64,000 bases of DNA from Cardiocondyla obscurior. Taxonomy: Eukaryota; Arthropoda; Insecta; Hymenoptera; Formicidae. Below are positions 53,937 to 64,000 of the stretch, in pieces (position 1 is the stretch's first letter; every line of letters begins with the position of its first letter). Below the pieces are notes generated by a model that saw nothing but the letters and a program-made list of their open reading frames with translations, had not been told where the DNA came from and ran no database searches. The translations under genes and the position numbers were made by a program. Location: NCBI RefSeq assembly GCF_019399895.1, contig NC_091886.1, forward strand, positions 496,001 to 560,000, written 5' to 3'.

Positions 53937-55061
53937 TTAAAAACTCATGTTTGCCTTGTCTTCCCTTATTTTTCTCCCTTTCCCCCCTTTCCCTTCCATT
54001 TCTTTTACCACTTTATATAATCTTAGTTTCTCTTTTAAATCGTCCCACACCAAAAAATTTTTCTCCACCCACAGTTTTTTATAACCTATTTTCACTTTTT
54101 TTCCTTCCTTTTTATATTTTTCTGCTTCCCTCTTAATACACCATTCGACTTTTCTTTCATACTCCGTTAAATCATCTCCTATCCATTCCGTCCTCTCCTT
54201 CAATTTCCCTTTTCCCCTCATTATCTCTACTTTATCCTTAAAATTTTCCAATTTTACCCAAGCCATACTGTAACCCCCCTTGTTAACCTCACCTATTTTA
54301 TTCACGTCCACTATTTTAGCCTTTACCCCAATTTTCTCAAATATTTCTTCCACCTTTTCTCTCAACGTCACTTTATCCTACTCCTTTAACTTTAGTTCTC
54401 TAATAATTACATTATTTTTTCTCCATTCCTTTCTTTTTCTCTCCTTACCCTTTCCATCATTCTTACTCATTCCTCCAGGCTCATCATCTTCCAACCAATT
54501 TCTTCTGCCGTATCTTCTGTTCCTTTTCCCCCTTTTTCATTCACTTTTTTTTTTTATTTCCTTTAACCTTTTATCCAATTTTTCTTCTAGCGCTATTTTT
54601 TCCCTGTTCCACATTCTTTTTAATTCCTTTATCTCCTTCTTACTCTGCGCCTTACATTCCTTCACTTCCTCCATCTGTTTATTTAACTTTTCGAAGCCAT
54701 TCCTTACCTCCTTAATCACTTCCTCAAATCTATCTTTACTAGTACCTTCTTCTTCATAATCTCTTTCCTTCCCTTTTCCTTCATCACCTTTCACTGGTGA
54801 CCTTCCAATTTTGCAACTCTTCTTAAAACCTTCTATCTTTATTTTTTCCTCCTTGTCTTCCTGCCTTCCTTTCCTTTTTTCACCCATCCTAAATGCCAGT
54901 TTAATTGGCAAGCAGTTTGATCTTTCTCTTCCCAGCATTTCCACTCTAGGAGGCCTTTCTAGCCCCTTTTTCTTTTTTTCCTCGCCACCTTCAATTTCCT
55001 TCTTCCCTTCCAATTCCAGTTCCATTTTTTCTTTTTCTTCTATTTCCTTTTTTTCACTCAT
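53937..55061 (-). pseudogene. LINE ORF1 (coiled-coil RNA-binding protein), with stops
   Basis: One frame from 55061 to 53937 with nonsense codons around 54375-54539. N-terminal half: Glu/Lys-rich coiled coil (KELKRMWNREKIALEEKLDK). C-terminal half: KVEEIFEKIGVKAKIVDVNK, MAWVKLENFKDKVEIMRGKG, WIGDDLTEYERKVEW, which resembles the RRM/CTD layout of L1-type ORF1 proteins. It would coat LINE RNA. Confidence 0.72.
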
Positions 55062-55100
55062 TTCTACTTTATCCTTCCTTTTCCTAACCTACTCACTTTA

Positions 55101-55857
55101 AATGCTTTACTCTTTCCTTTTTTATTCTTCCTTTGTTCCTTTGTTCTTCTTTGCCTTACTATCTCAATTCTTTTGTCTCACTATCTTATACCTAACCTCC
55201 AAATATTCACACCCTTTACTTTTCTATCTAATTTCCTTTTCTTTTCCCGCCCTTACTTCTCTTCAACAGCCCTTCTACTTTACCTACCGCTCTACCTTCT
55301 ACACTACAGCACCCCTTTGAAACACCCTTTTATTCTATCCCTTCCACCCTCAGAACACACATTCACAGAATCTCACGTCTTATTCATACTCTATCGGAAA
55401 CGAAAGTTTCCAATAAATGTGTACATTAATATCAAATATTCTCTAAAAAAATAGTAAAATCAAATAATTGTGCCTAGAACCTGAAGAAAATAGAAAGTTA
55501 TATTTAAGCTAACCAAGACTCCAAAAAAAGACTTTCAAAACCAAGACTCCCCACAAAAAACTGCCCCGAAAAAAACTCCCCAAAAATTATACTTCCCTAA
55601 AGTTGAATATAAAATGTGTACTTTAATATCAAATACTCTATATAAAATTAAAGAAATCAAATAATAGCGCCAAGAACCTAAAGGAGCTAGAAAATTTTAA
55701 ACATTACAAAACCATGTGGAACCGTACAAACGTAAACCTATGTTCGCCCCGATATGATACAACATGGTAAAATGTAAAGAAAAAAAAACTTGGCGCTGTG
55801 AAACCAAATCTTTAAAATCGAAAAAAACATCGTGTAAAAACTGTAATCTGAAACGTC
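55101..55857. other. T/C-rich then A/C-rich stretch
   Basis: No gene. ATAAAATGTGTAC(A/T)TTAATATCAAATA-type phrases appear at about 55415-55440 and 55608-55635 as a direct repeat of about 195 bp spacing. CCAAAAA-rich phrases recall 38840-39070. Confidence 0.4.
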
Positions 55858-58462
55858 GTCCCAATGGAGACGTTGTCGAATGCGCAGCTCGAGGTGCACG
55901 AGAACGCGACGCTGTGCCACGTGTGCAAAAATCCGTTTGCGGCGGACGAGAAGCGTGTGCGCGATTATTGTCATTTGATCGGTCGGTATAGAGGCTCCGC
56001 GCACTCAAAATGTAACCTGCGATACCGCGACACGCGTTACATCCCCGTCGTATTTCACAATTTGTCGGGTTACGACGCGCACTTTGTTATAAAGGAAATC
56101 GCCACAGCGTACGAGGGTAAAATAATCTGTTGCAGATAACGAAGGAGAAATATCTCTCCTTTACGAAACACGTTAACGATACGGCTGAGGGACAGGACTT
56201 GCGAACTGCGATAAAGTTGCGCTTTATAGACTCGTACAAATTTTTAAACGCTAGTCTCGACAAATTATCGTCTTTACTCGCCAAAAACAAATTGCAAATC
56301 TTGCGCGCTGAATTTGCGACACTTTCAGAGGAAAATTTCGATCTCCTGACGCGAAAAGGCGTATTTTCATACGAGTACGTCGACAGCGTCAAAAAGTTAA
56401 ATGAGTCAAGCCTACCGTCGCGCGACTCGTTTTTCAGTTCGCTGACCGGTGACACGGTGACCGAGACAGATTACGCACATGCCGAGACCGTATGGCAGCG
56501 GATCTCCGTTCGAACTCTGGGCGAGTACAGCGATCTGTACCTCAAGACCGATGTACTGTTATTGGCTGACGTATTTGAAAATTTTCGCGACAGATACATC
56601 GAGAGTTACAGACTCGATCCCGCGCACTACTACACCTTACCCGGTTTCACGTGGGACGCGATGCTCAAGCATACGCGCATAAATTTCGAATTGTTGACCG
56701 ACATTGACATGGTGATGTTCGTTGAACGCGGTATACGCGGTGGTCTAAGTCAATGCTTCAACAGATACGCGCGAACCAATAACAGACACACGCGGTCGGC
56801 GTACGACTTGTCGATACCTTCGTCGTACATTGTGCATTACGATGTAAATAACTTGTACGGATAAGCCATGTGTCAGCCGTTACCGTACACGGATTTCGAA
56901 TGAGTCGACGACAACGACTTCGACGTAGACGCGATCGCCGCGGACTCACCCACGGGTTATATCCTCGAGATGGATTTCAAGTATTTCGCGAGCGTGCACA
57001 ACGCGCACTCCGATCTGCCGTTCTGTCCCACGCGAGCGAAACCACCAGGGGCGAAACACGATGTAAAATTTTTGGCTACGCTGTGCGACAAGAAGCGATA
57101 CGTCATTTACTATCGCAATCTGCAGTTGTGCACGCGTCACGATTTTCGCGTCATAAAGGTTTACCGCGCGCTGCGATTCACTCAATCGGCATGGTTGCGC
57201 GATTACATCGAGCTCAACACGCGACATCGAACTCACGCGACCAACGATTTTGAGAAAAATTTGTTCAAACTGATAAACAACGCGGTGTTCGGTAAAACAA
57301 TGGAGAACGTACGAAATCGCGTCGACGTTCGCTTGCTCTCGCAGTGGGACGAACAATACGGCGTGGAGGCGATGATCGCCAAACCAAATTTTTACAGCAG
57401 AAGAGTATTTGCGAAAAATTTGGTAGCCTTGGAATTGCATAAGCTCGAGGTGAATTTCGCTAAGCCGATATGCGTCGGTATGTCTATACTCGATATATCT
57501 AAAGTATGCTTGTACGAGTTTTATCACGAGTACATGGTATCGACTTTTGGAAACAAATGTAGCGTCATGTATACCGACACGGACAGTCTCATGTACAGCG
57601 TCGAGTGCGACGACGTATACGAGACGATGAAACGCGATATTGCGCGGTTCGACACGAGCGACTATCCGCCCGATAACGCGTACGGTATACCTCTCGCGAA
57701 CAAAAAAATATCCGGCTTAATGAAAGACGAGTGCAACGGTGCGATCGTCACAGAGTTCGTCGGACTCAGAGCAAAGATGTACGCGAACAGGGTAAACAGT
57801 AGAAAAGTACACCAAAAAAGCAAAGGGCGTAAAGAGCGGAGTCGTGGCGCGAACTATATTGTTCGATGACTACGTGAGATGTCTCGAGAACGAGATCGCT
57901 ACGACTCGCGACCAATCGTGCATCAGGTCGAAATTGCACGAGGTGTACACCGTGTCCGAGACAAAGATCGCTCTGAGTCCGTACGACAACAAGCGATATG
58001 TTATATCCCGAGCCCTTGGCAACAGAAGCTCGGGAATAACGTTGGAATGTCGCACGCGCGCAACTATTTAGCTTGATCCGCAGAATACCGCCGATCAAGG
58101 AAACCCGGCATTTTCGGCCGGGACGCGACTTTTCGAGAACAGTCGCGGTTGCCACCCGCGATTCTGCTGATTGCTATGATTTTTGACATAGCAACAGCAG
58201 GGCATATATAGGGGCAGCCGTGGCCCGGACGAGCAGTTGCAATTAAGTATATCGCGTGTAATCAACGGCTGTAAGCTGCAAGAAGGGAATAAAAGAAAGT
58301 AAAACAGTTTAATAAAAAGGGGTCTTTATTTCGAGCCCTGTTCCTGCCCCAGTATACATTCATCTTTCCGGAGAACGGACCCCACAGCACCTTCACGGTG
58401 CAACAGATATCTCGTGCCAAACTCGACCGAGACCTTACCGTGAGGTCATTATCGTATACCCT
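55858..58462 (+). pseudogene. Second Polinton DNA polymerase B copy, truncated and interrupted
   Basis: Begins abruptly at about 55858 with METLSNAQLEVHENATLCHV and follows the element B polymerase to its C-terminus. Exonuclease (VVFHNLSGYDAHF), motif A (HYDVNNLYG), motif B (LINNAVFGKTMENV) and motif C (MYTDTDSLMYS) are visible. Lesions: 2-nt deletion near 56120, TAA at about 56862, TGA at about 56900, frameshift near 57800-57840, and a 407-bp solo LTR at 57999-58405, after which the last codons resume (58406-58462). The N-terminal exon and the finger are missing. It is close to the element B copy but has opposite orientation. Confidence 0.88.
57999..58405. mobile_element. Solo LTR, 407 bp, TSD GATA
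   Basis: TGTTATATCCCGAG ... ACGGTGCAACA, flanked by GATA at 57995-57998 and 58406-58409. It interrupts the polymerase pseudogene precisely. A TATATA box at 58204-58210 and AATAAA at 58288 are present. It shares its 3' end with the solo LTR at 9502-9914. Confidence 0.87.
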
Positions 58463-58600
58463 GATAAAATGCAGTACACATGTAAGCGGTATACATGTAT
58501 GCAGTATACATGTACGCAGTATACATGTATGCAGTATGTATTATAGATGTATTATAGATGTATTATAGAAGTATTATACATGTATTATACTTTCGATTGG
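58463..58600. repeat. Tandem TATACATGTATGCAG repeat after polymerase
   Basis: About five units of GCAGTATACATGTA type, then four ATTATAGATGT units. It matches the type of array found after the element B polymerase (22740-22925), so both polymerase copies carry the same 3' flank. Confidence 0.85.
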
Positions 58601-58619
58601 TACGAGGTCTCTCAAGTAA

Positions 58620-59268
58620 TTGTTAACATTAGTGTTCAAAGATTTGAATTTAATTAATTATTCTTGTTACCGCCGCGGGGGCAGCACCTCGTGGCCGATC
58701 GTCGGCGACGGATCAATATCGATCCGTCGTTCGATTATTGCCTCTGATTCTCGAAGGCGTTGCCGACTCGAGGCTTATCATTGTTCGTCTAGCTGTGCCA
58801 AGCGTCACCTCGTGTGCAACAACGTGCAGTGTGCTTCTCTAGGAATTCTTACTCATCGTGCTACTCATCGGTCTACTCATCGCTTTATTTCCAGTACAAC
58901 TCATCCAGATCATCCTCGCCGTGTGCAACACGCCAAGAATCTTCTGGAAGACATCACCCTGCAGCACGCGGCGTGTTGAACCTCGTGCTCAGTATCTCAT
59001 CAGATCTCGCAGCGTGTGATCTCACGATTAATATAATTGTGACTCAGTTTAACTCAGTGCGGGCTCTCAAAGACAATTAGACAGACTATTATTGAATCAA
59101 AGACTGACTCACGGAAAAACTCATTGTGTAACTCAGTTTCGATCTCATCTACCGGCCACGTACTCAACGCGTGTCTCTGCGTAACTCGCATATACTAAAA
59201 ACTTACACCCGTCTTTTCGCGTTAAGTAAACCGGCCACGACCGCGTTACCATCCCCGCGGCGTTAATT
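58620..59268 (+). repeat. Direct repeat copy 1, about 640 bp
   Basis: Starts TGTTAACATTAG, then CAAAGATTTGAATTTA, ACCGCCGCGGGGGCAGCAC, a region rich in ACTCATCG phrases, and the tail CCATCCCCGCGGCGTT. Copy 2 at 59549-60192 has the same order with moderate divergence. Open frames in the two copies are not conserved between them, so I read it as non-coding. Confidence 0.7.
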
Positions 59269-59548
59269 GTAAGATTTCATTTTGTTATAACTTATATTTT
59301 ATACACATATAATTGTTTGAAAAACGTATGTTTTGATTTACAATCGTAAAGCAACATTCCCTGCGATTAAAAGTAAATTAAAAATATTTCTTATATGTCA
59401 CTCGGTTAATATAAATTTAGAAAAAATTGGATAACTTTCTTAAAAATAGTAATTTGACATTTATACTTAATATAGGTTATAAAGAATGTTTTTTTTATAT
59501 TTACAAATTTTTATTTTTCTTTTTATTACAATTTTTAATATTATTGGC

Positions 59549-60192
59549 TGTTAAAAGATTTGAATTTAGATTGAATTTAAGATTAGTTATGTCACCGCCG
59601 CGGGGGCAGCACTTCGTGGCCAATCGCTGGCGACGGATTGATATCGATCTGTCGTTCGATATTTTGCCTCCGATTCTCGAAGGCGTTGTCGACTCGAAAC
59701 TCTCAGTGTTCACTCAGCTGTGCCTAGCATCGTCTCGTGTGCAACGAAGTCCATTGTTCAACTCTAGGAAATTACTCATCGATCGACTCATCAGAGAACT
59801 CAAGTCTTTGTCTACAGTGCAACTCAACCAGCGCATCTTCGCCGTGTGCAACACACAACGAACCGTCTGGAAGACATCATCCTGCAGCACGAGGCGTGTT
59901 GAACCTTGTGCTCAGTGGCTCATAAGACTTTGCAGCGTATTGGCCTCATAATTAATATAATTGTGCTTGCAGTTTAGACTCATTGCGAACTCTATATAAC
60001 AATCAAAGGAACAGACCTCAACCTATAGTAAAACTCACTAGAAAACTCATTCTAAAATCAGTGCGGATCTCACAAGGCGAACACGTGCTCACCGCGTGTC
60101 GCCGCGTGGCTCAAATACGAAGGACTGACACCCGCCTGTTCGCATAATTTCAAACCGGTCACGACCGCGTAACATCCCCGCGGCGTTTTCGT
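59549..60192 (+). repeat. Direct repeat copy 2, about 640 bp
   Basis: Starts TGTTAAAAGATTTGAATTTA. It has the same CCGCCGCGGGGGCAGCAC block and the same CATCCCCGCGGCGTT tail as copy 1. About 280 bp of AT-rich DNA lies between the copies. The pair could be LTRs of a tiny non-autonomous retrotransposon; no target duplication was fixed. Confidence 0.65.
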
Positions 60193-60354
60193 AAATTCTC
60201 ATCTTGGAAAACTCAAAATTTAAACATTGGCGTATTTTTTTAATTAAAGTATACCGTTGCAGCATGTTGATCGATTTTTTTTGGCGCAAGTTGGCCGATC
60301 AAATAATAGATAGATAATTACATAGTTTAATATCTCATCAATATTTTTTACAGA
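60193..60354. other. Spacer before the transposase
   Basis: AT-rich, nothing recognised. Confidence 0.4.
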
Positions 60355-60604
60355 ACAAAATAGTTCGAAATTATGTAAGAAAGACTAATAGAGCCTCTAC
60401 TCCTGCCGATGTCGTCTTTCGAGCTGTACATGCCATTAAATATAATCGAATTTCCGTAAATCAAACATCACATGATTTTGGGATTCCCATTCGAAGTCTT
60501 ACAAGATATTGCGAAAACTTCTTTGGAAGATTTGGAAAAATGGCAAAGCAATTCTACTGAAACTGTTAGAATTGTAGCTGGATACTCCAAACATAAAAAG
60601 GTTA

Positions 60605-60635
<31 letters not shown>

Positions 60636-62020
60636 ATATACTGTTACAGATATTTTCTAATAAACAAGAGAAAAATTTGCTCGATTATATTATAAAATGT
60701 GCAGATATTTATTTTGGTTTATCGTCTACAGAAATTAAACAACTGGCCTTTAGCTATGCACAGTTTCTTAAATTAAATATGCCACAAAATTAGATCGATA
60801 ATAAGTTAGCTGGGGTCGATTGGTTTACATTGTTCATGAAAAAAACATAAATACAGTATTTCAATCAGAGTTCCAAAAGCTACAAGCTTGGCCAGAGTTT
60901 CATCGTTCAATAGACATAATGTCGATTCTTTTTTTCAAAATTTGAAACTTGTTATGGAAAAAAATCAATTTACAGCATCAGATATTTGGAATGCTGATGA
61001 AACTGGCTTAACAACAGTACAGAAGCCCAATAAAGTTGTTGCTCGTAAAGGACTAAAACAAATTGGAAGAATAACATCTGCTGAACGTGGCATTCTAGTA
61101 ACCCTAATGCTTGCGGTCTCAGCCACTGGAAACAGTACTCCACCATTTTTTATTTTTCCACGGAGTAAATATCACTCTCATTTTTTGAATAATGCTTTTT
61201 TAGGAAGTGTGGGATGTGTTTATCCTTCAGGGTGGATAAAAGAAAACCATTTTTGTTTTTTTTTACAACACTTTGTTAAAAACGTTAAATGTTCAAAAGA
61301 AAAGCCTGTTCTTCTGCTGTTAGATAATCATCAATCACATCTGTCCATAGAAGCAATTGATTATGCAAGAAATAATGGAATATGTATGCTATCATTTCCT
61401 CCCCATTGTACGCATAAACTTCAACCACTAGATAGAAGTGTATATGGTCCTTAAAGCATTATTATAACGGTTTTTGTGATAACTGGATTACAAACAATCC
61501 TGGTAGAACGATGACAATTTACGATATTCCTGAGATCGTTAAATTAGCTTTGCCCTTGGCACTATCTTTGAAAAACATCGCAGCGGGTTTTAAAGCAACA
61601 GGAATTTGCCCATTTAATAATAATATTTTTAAAGAATCTGATTTTTTACCAGGATTTAGTACAGATCGCCCCCTTTCAGAAGTTTCAGAACAACCAACAT
61701 CTCAAAGTCCTAATATTGAAAGTGTAGAATGTGAATAATGTGAACCTATAACTGATAAATCAAAGACTTCTAGTTTTAATGATTGTAATTTAGAAGATTT
61801 AGAAGCTTTGAAACCATTGCCCAAAGCTCAAAAAAGAGATCTTAAGCGGAAACAAAGGCAACAAAAGAAATCTGCTATATTAACAAATTCTCCAGTGAGA
61901 AATAAATTAGCAGAGGAAAAACAACAAGTTATTAAAGCGCAAAATAAGAAAAGAAAGCTGAAAGATAATACTCACGAAACCAAAGATAAAAATAAAAAAC
62001 CAAAAAAGAAAAAAACTTAA
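60355..62020 (+). pseudogene. pogo/Tigger-like DDE transposase, broken
   Basis: N-terminal psq-type helix-turn-helix: IVRNYVRKTNRAST, HAIKYNRISVNQTSHDFGIP. A short intron-like GTTAAAATAAATA...TGTTACAG lies at 60601-60650. CENP-B-like part to about 60870 with TAG and TAA stops (60792-60850). DDE core at 60888-61454: IWNADETGLTTVQKPNK (first Asp), VLLLLDNHQSHLSIEAID (second), FPPHCTHKLQPLDRSVYG (third). The tail at 61511-62020 has IAAGFKATGICPFNNNIF and a Lys-rich end. Stops at about 61454 and 61736 break it. AATAAA-rich surroundings; terminal repeats not found. Confidence 0.82.
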
Positions 62021-63462
62021 AAACTAAAAAAAAATTTAAACTCAATGTTTAATGTTAAATGTTAAAATGTTTAATGTTTTAATGTTAATGTTTTTAACTT
62101 AATATTTAATGTTTAATGTTTTTAATAACTTAATGTTTTTTATAATTAATAAGAATATATATGTATAAAGTTCTCCAGTTACCTTTCTAGTTACTTTTCT
62201 CCAGTTATATTTTTTATTAAATATCAAGAATATCGTTATTTCTTGTGTTTCATTTAAAAATTAATTTTTATTATTATCGGTCAACTAACCCCAGACACAT
62301 GGCCAAACTCGCTCGCGAACCGCCTCTGTCCTTTCTAATCGTGACGGCCGAGCTGGAGACGTTCTGCTCATCGAAAAGAGAATAATTATATTTCTGGACT
62401 CAGTCCTAAGCCGCCCCTTGCCTAAGGTAGTCCGCACGCTTTCCTTCTTCCTTCTTCTTCCTTGCAGTCTCTACCTGCCTGAAATAATAATATTATATTA
62501 TATAAATGTACTTGCGTTCTGTAATAAATAATTCTCTTAATACTCACTGTTGGATAGCAACAGCGAATTATCTTAATAAGGGTAATATATACGGATGAGA
62601 CAGACATAGAGAGATAGGATAATACGTAAGGAAAAGGGAGATAAATTATATTGCAGACTCAAGCGTTTAAAGGTGTCATCCGTACGAACAAAGCGCGTTC
62701 AGTAGCTAATAAGCGTTTGCCACAGAAAGATCATAATTAAATTACAGTACATATTCTTTAAATATACTATATACTTTATTGGAACTTGCTGAACTGGTGT
62801 GATTCTTTACATCTCCAAGAAACTCCTGCTACGAATGTAAAATCTTAACACTCACTCTGGGGGTCGATCATGAATCTTTAGTGAAAAGTGAGCTGTGAAA
62901 AAAGGAAAAGTGAATAGTGATATTTATATTTTATGAATTATTATTATAAAAATATTATTGTAGCATGTAAAATGTAATGTATAATAAAGTATTAACACCA
63001 ACCGACTTAAATTTATAGTTTTAAAATAATATATTATTATATATGCAATAAAATATAACAAATAATAGATAAATTTATAGGTTGTAATTTTTCACGTAAA
63101 CTCCAATCCTCTCGTATTTTTCTAAAATTAAGGTAAATTTACATGAGAAATTTCCACTCTGAACCGAGATGGTTAAAAGTGAGAAATGTAAATACAATTT
63201 TTTCTAGGGTTTTAAATTTTATTTAGTTGTACACTAAGCACAAAAAAACGCGCTTGCGTTTAATTTAAATGTCAAACATTATAATTGTTTGCATAGTTTG
63301 GACATCCAAAATAAGTAAGTAAAAAAATAATATAAAATAATATTAATAGTATGTAATAATATAATATATATAAGAATAATATAACATATATTAATATTAT
63401 ATCACTTATAATATTTTACAATAATATTTATACATTAAATTATGAAAAATTAATTTGTAGAA
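62021..63462. other. AT-rich stretch, no recognised gene
   Basis: 62040-62150 has TTAATGTTTAATGTT-type repeats. A moderately GC-containing block at 62280-62460 shows no domain. The remainder is AT-rich. Confidence 0.4.
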
Positions 63463-63583
63463 TGAATACAACGCAGGAACAAAAAGAAATTTTACTTGAA
63501 TGGATGAAGCAACATCCAGACGTAGCCAGAGGAAGGCTACGTTGAAAAGGTGAAAGCAAACACCAAATGGTAAATATATATAA

Positions 63584-63621
<38 letters not shown>

Positions 63622-63728
63622 GAATTAAGTTTAATTATAAAATTTTAGGAAGTATTATTACAAGAATTATCAACATCTATGAACTCAGTGGTATACGGAC
63701 CTAAAAAATCCAGTATGGAATGGATAAA
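63463..63728 (+). pseudogene. Myb/SANT-like (Harbinger- or zeste-type) gene fragment
   Basis: Exon at 63463-63572: MNTTQEQKEILLEWMKQHPD and VARGRLR, then TGA at 63543-63545. An intron-like stretch (GTAAATATAT ... AAATTTTAG) ends near 63649. The second exon reads EVLLQELSTSMNSVVYGPKK and SSMEWIK, ending at a GTAATT donor (63729). This is the N-terminal Myb/SANT-like DNA-binding domain found in insect Harbinger-associated and zeste-type proteins. The stop and the AT microsatellite in the intron suggest a dead copy; it runs towards the window edge. Confidence 0.55.
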
Positions 63729-64000
63729 AGTAATTTATTTTAATTTATAATATATTTACATTCAACTATATAATATAATACATTCAACTTTTGCGTGTTA
63801 ATTCTCATTAACAAAAATTTATTTCGTTTTTTTGTATAATTTTTGTTTAATTTTTTATTTTTTTGAATAAAATTGACCACTCGCAAAAGTTGAATGTATT
63901 TACCAACCGGTATTAAAATTATTAGTTATAATATTAGGCGCCTTGTTACAAAAACAGCACAAGCAATATTTATAACTTTAAATTGTTGTTTCTTTTAACA

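Larger units (their letters stand above)
50908..55100 (-). mobile_element. LINE (non-LTR retrotransposon), main part
   Basis: Minus strand, A/G-rich: ORF1 (53937-55061), endonuclease and RT (51173-about 53700), with the C-terminal end at 41296-41643 beyond the TIR element. No 5' boundary is clear; 55100-55460 is T/C-rich and may be its 5' leader. I cannot assign the clade from sequence alone. Confidence 0.8.

Noticed and set aside
51173..55101. Long Phe/Leu/Pro-rich + strand frames opposite the LINE
   Set aside because: They are the complement of A/G-rich LINE coding sequence.
58620..59951. Two moderately long frames in the direct repeats (119 and 174 codons)
   Set aside because: The frames are not conserved between the two copies and one begins in AT-rich non-coding DNA.

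Overview
This window is a dense island of nested mobile elements from an animal genome. It contains spliced genes, Polinton/Maverick-type DNA elements, BEL/Pao LTR retrotransposons, a LINE, a pogo/Tigger-like transposase, solo LTRs and long microsatellites. The mix fits an arthropod, most likely an insect. A hymenopteran such as an ant is my guess, not something the sequence proves. I see no convincing single-copy host gene.

Layout. 1-6.4 kb: right part of a decayed Polinton (element A) read on the + strand: conserved acidic protein, integrase, penton, basic minor virion protein, major capsid protein, a small conserved protein and an adenain-like protease. Most carry a stop, a frameshift or a lost catalytic residue. 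6.4-8.8 kb: AT-rich, unassigned. 8.84-10.6 kb: relic Polinton end (element C) with a TIR, a solo LTR, and remnants of an acidic-protein gene and a CCCH/RING gene. 11.84-36.5 kb: a BEL/Pao retrotransposon (minus strand, 363-bp LTRs, CCGTT target duplication) split by a complete 18,216-bp Polinton (element B, 13009-31224) with long TIRs and a 6-bp AACGCC target duplication. 36.5-39.5 kb: unassigned. 39.56-41.18 kb: an uninterrupted (GA)811 tract. 41.3-55.1 kb: a minus-strand LINE split by a 9.3-kb TIR element, itself split by a second BEL/Pao element (44959-50167, 664/665-bp LTRs, AGTTT duplication). 55.9-58.5 kb: a second, broken Polinton DNA polymerase interrupted by a solo LTR. 58.6-60.2 kb: two direct repeats of about 640 bp. 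60.35-62.0 kb: a broken pogo/Tigger transposase. The right edge holds part of a Myb/SANT-like gene.

Element B is the centre of interest. It carries a virus-like morphogenesis set: double jelly-roll major capsid protein, penton, packaging ATPase, and a phospholipase A2/pX-like/adenain-protease fusion. It also has a replication and integration set: a spliced protein-primed DNA polymerase B with an OTU-like N-terminal exon, and a chromodomain integrase. Next to its right TIR is a cargo zone with a spliced Tudor-domain gene between two related acidic cysteine-rich genes. A small virion-region protein has two TQT motifs of the dynein light chain (LC8) type. The ATPase and polymerase carry frameshifts, so this copy is probably not autonomous, but most other genes are open. 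The TIRs contain minisatellites, and the right TIR has taken up a 164-bp copy of an internal segment.

How the genes would work together (inference): the integrase inserts the element, the polymerase copies it from protein-primed ends, the ATPase packages it, penton and capsid proteins form the shell, and the protease matures it. The phospholipase and pX-like regions would help endosomal escape. The Tudor, zinc-binding and CCCH-RING cargo genes are candidates for interaction with host small-RNA or ubiquitin pathways.
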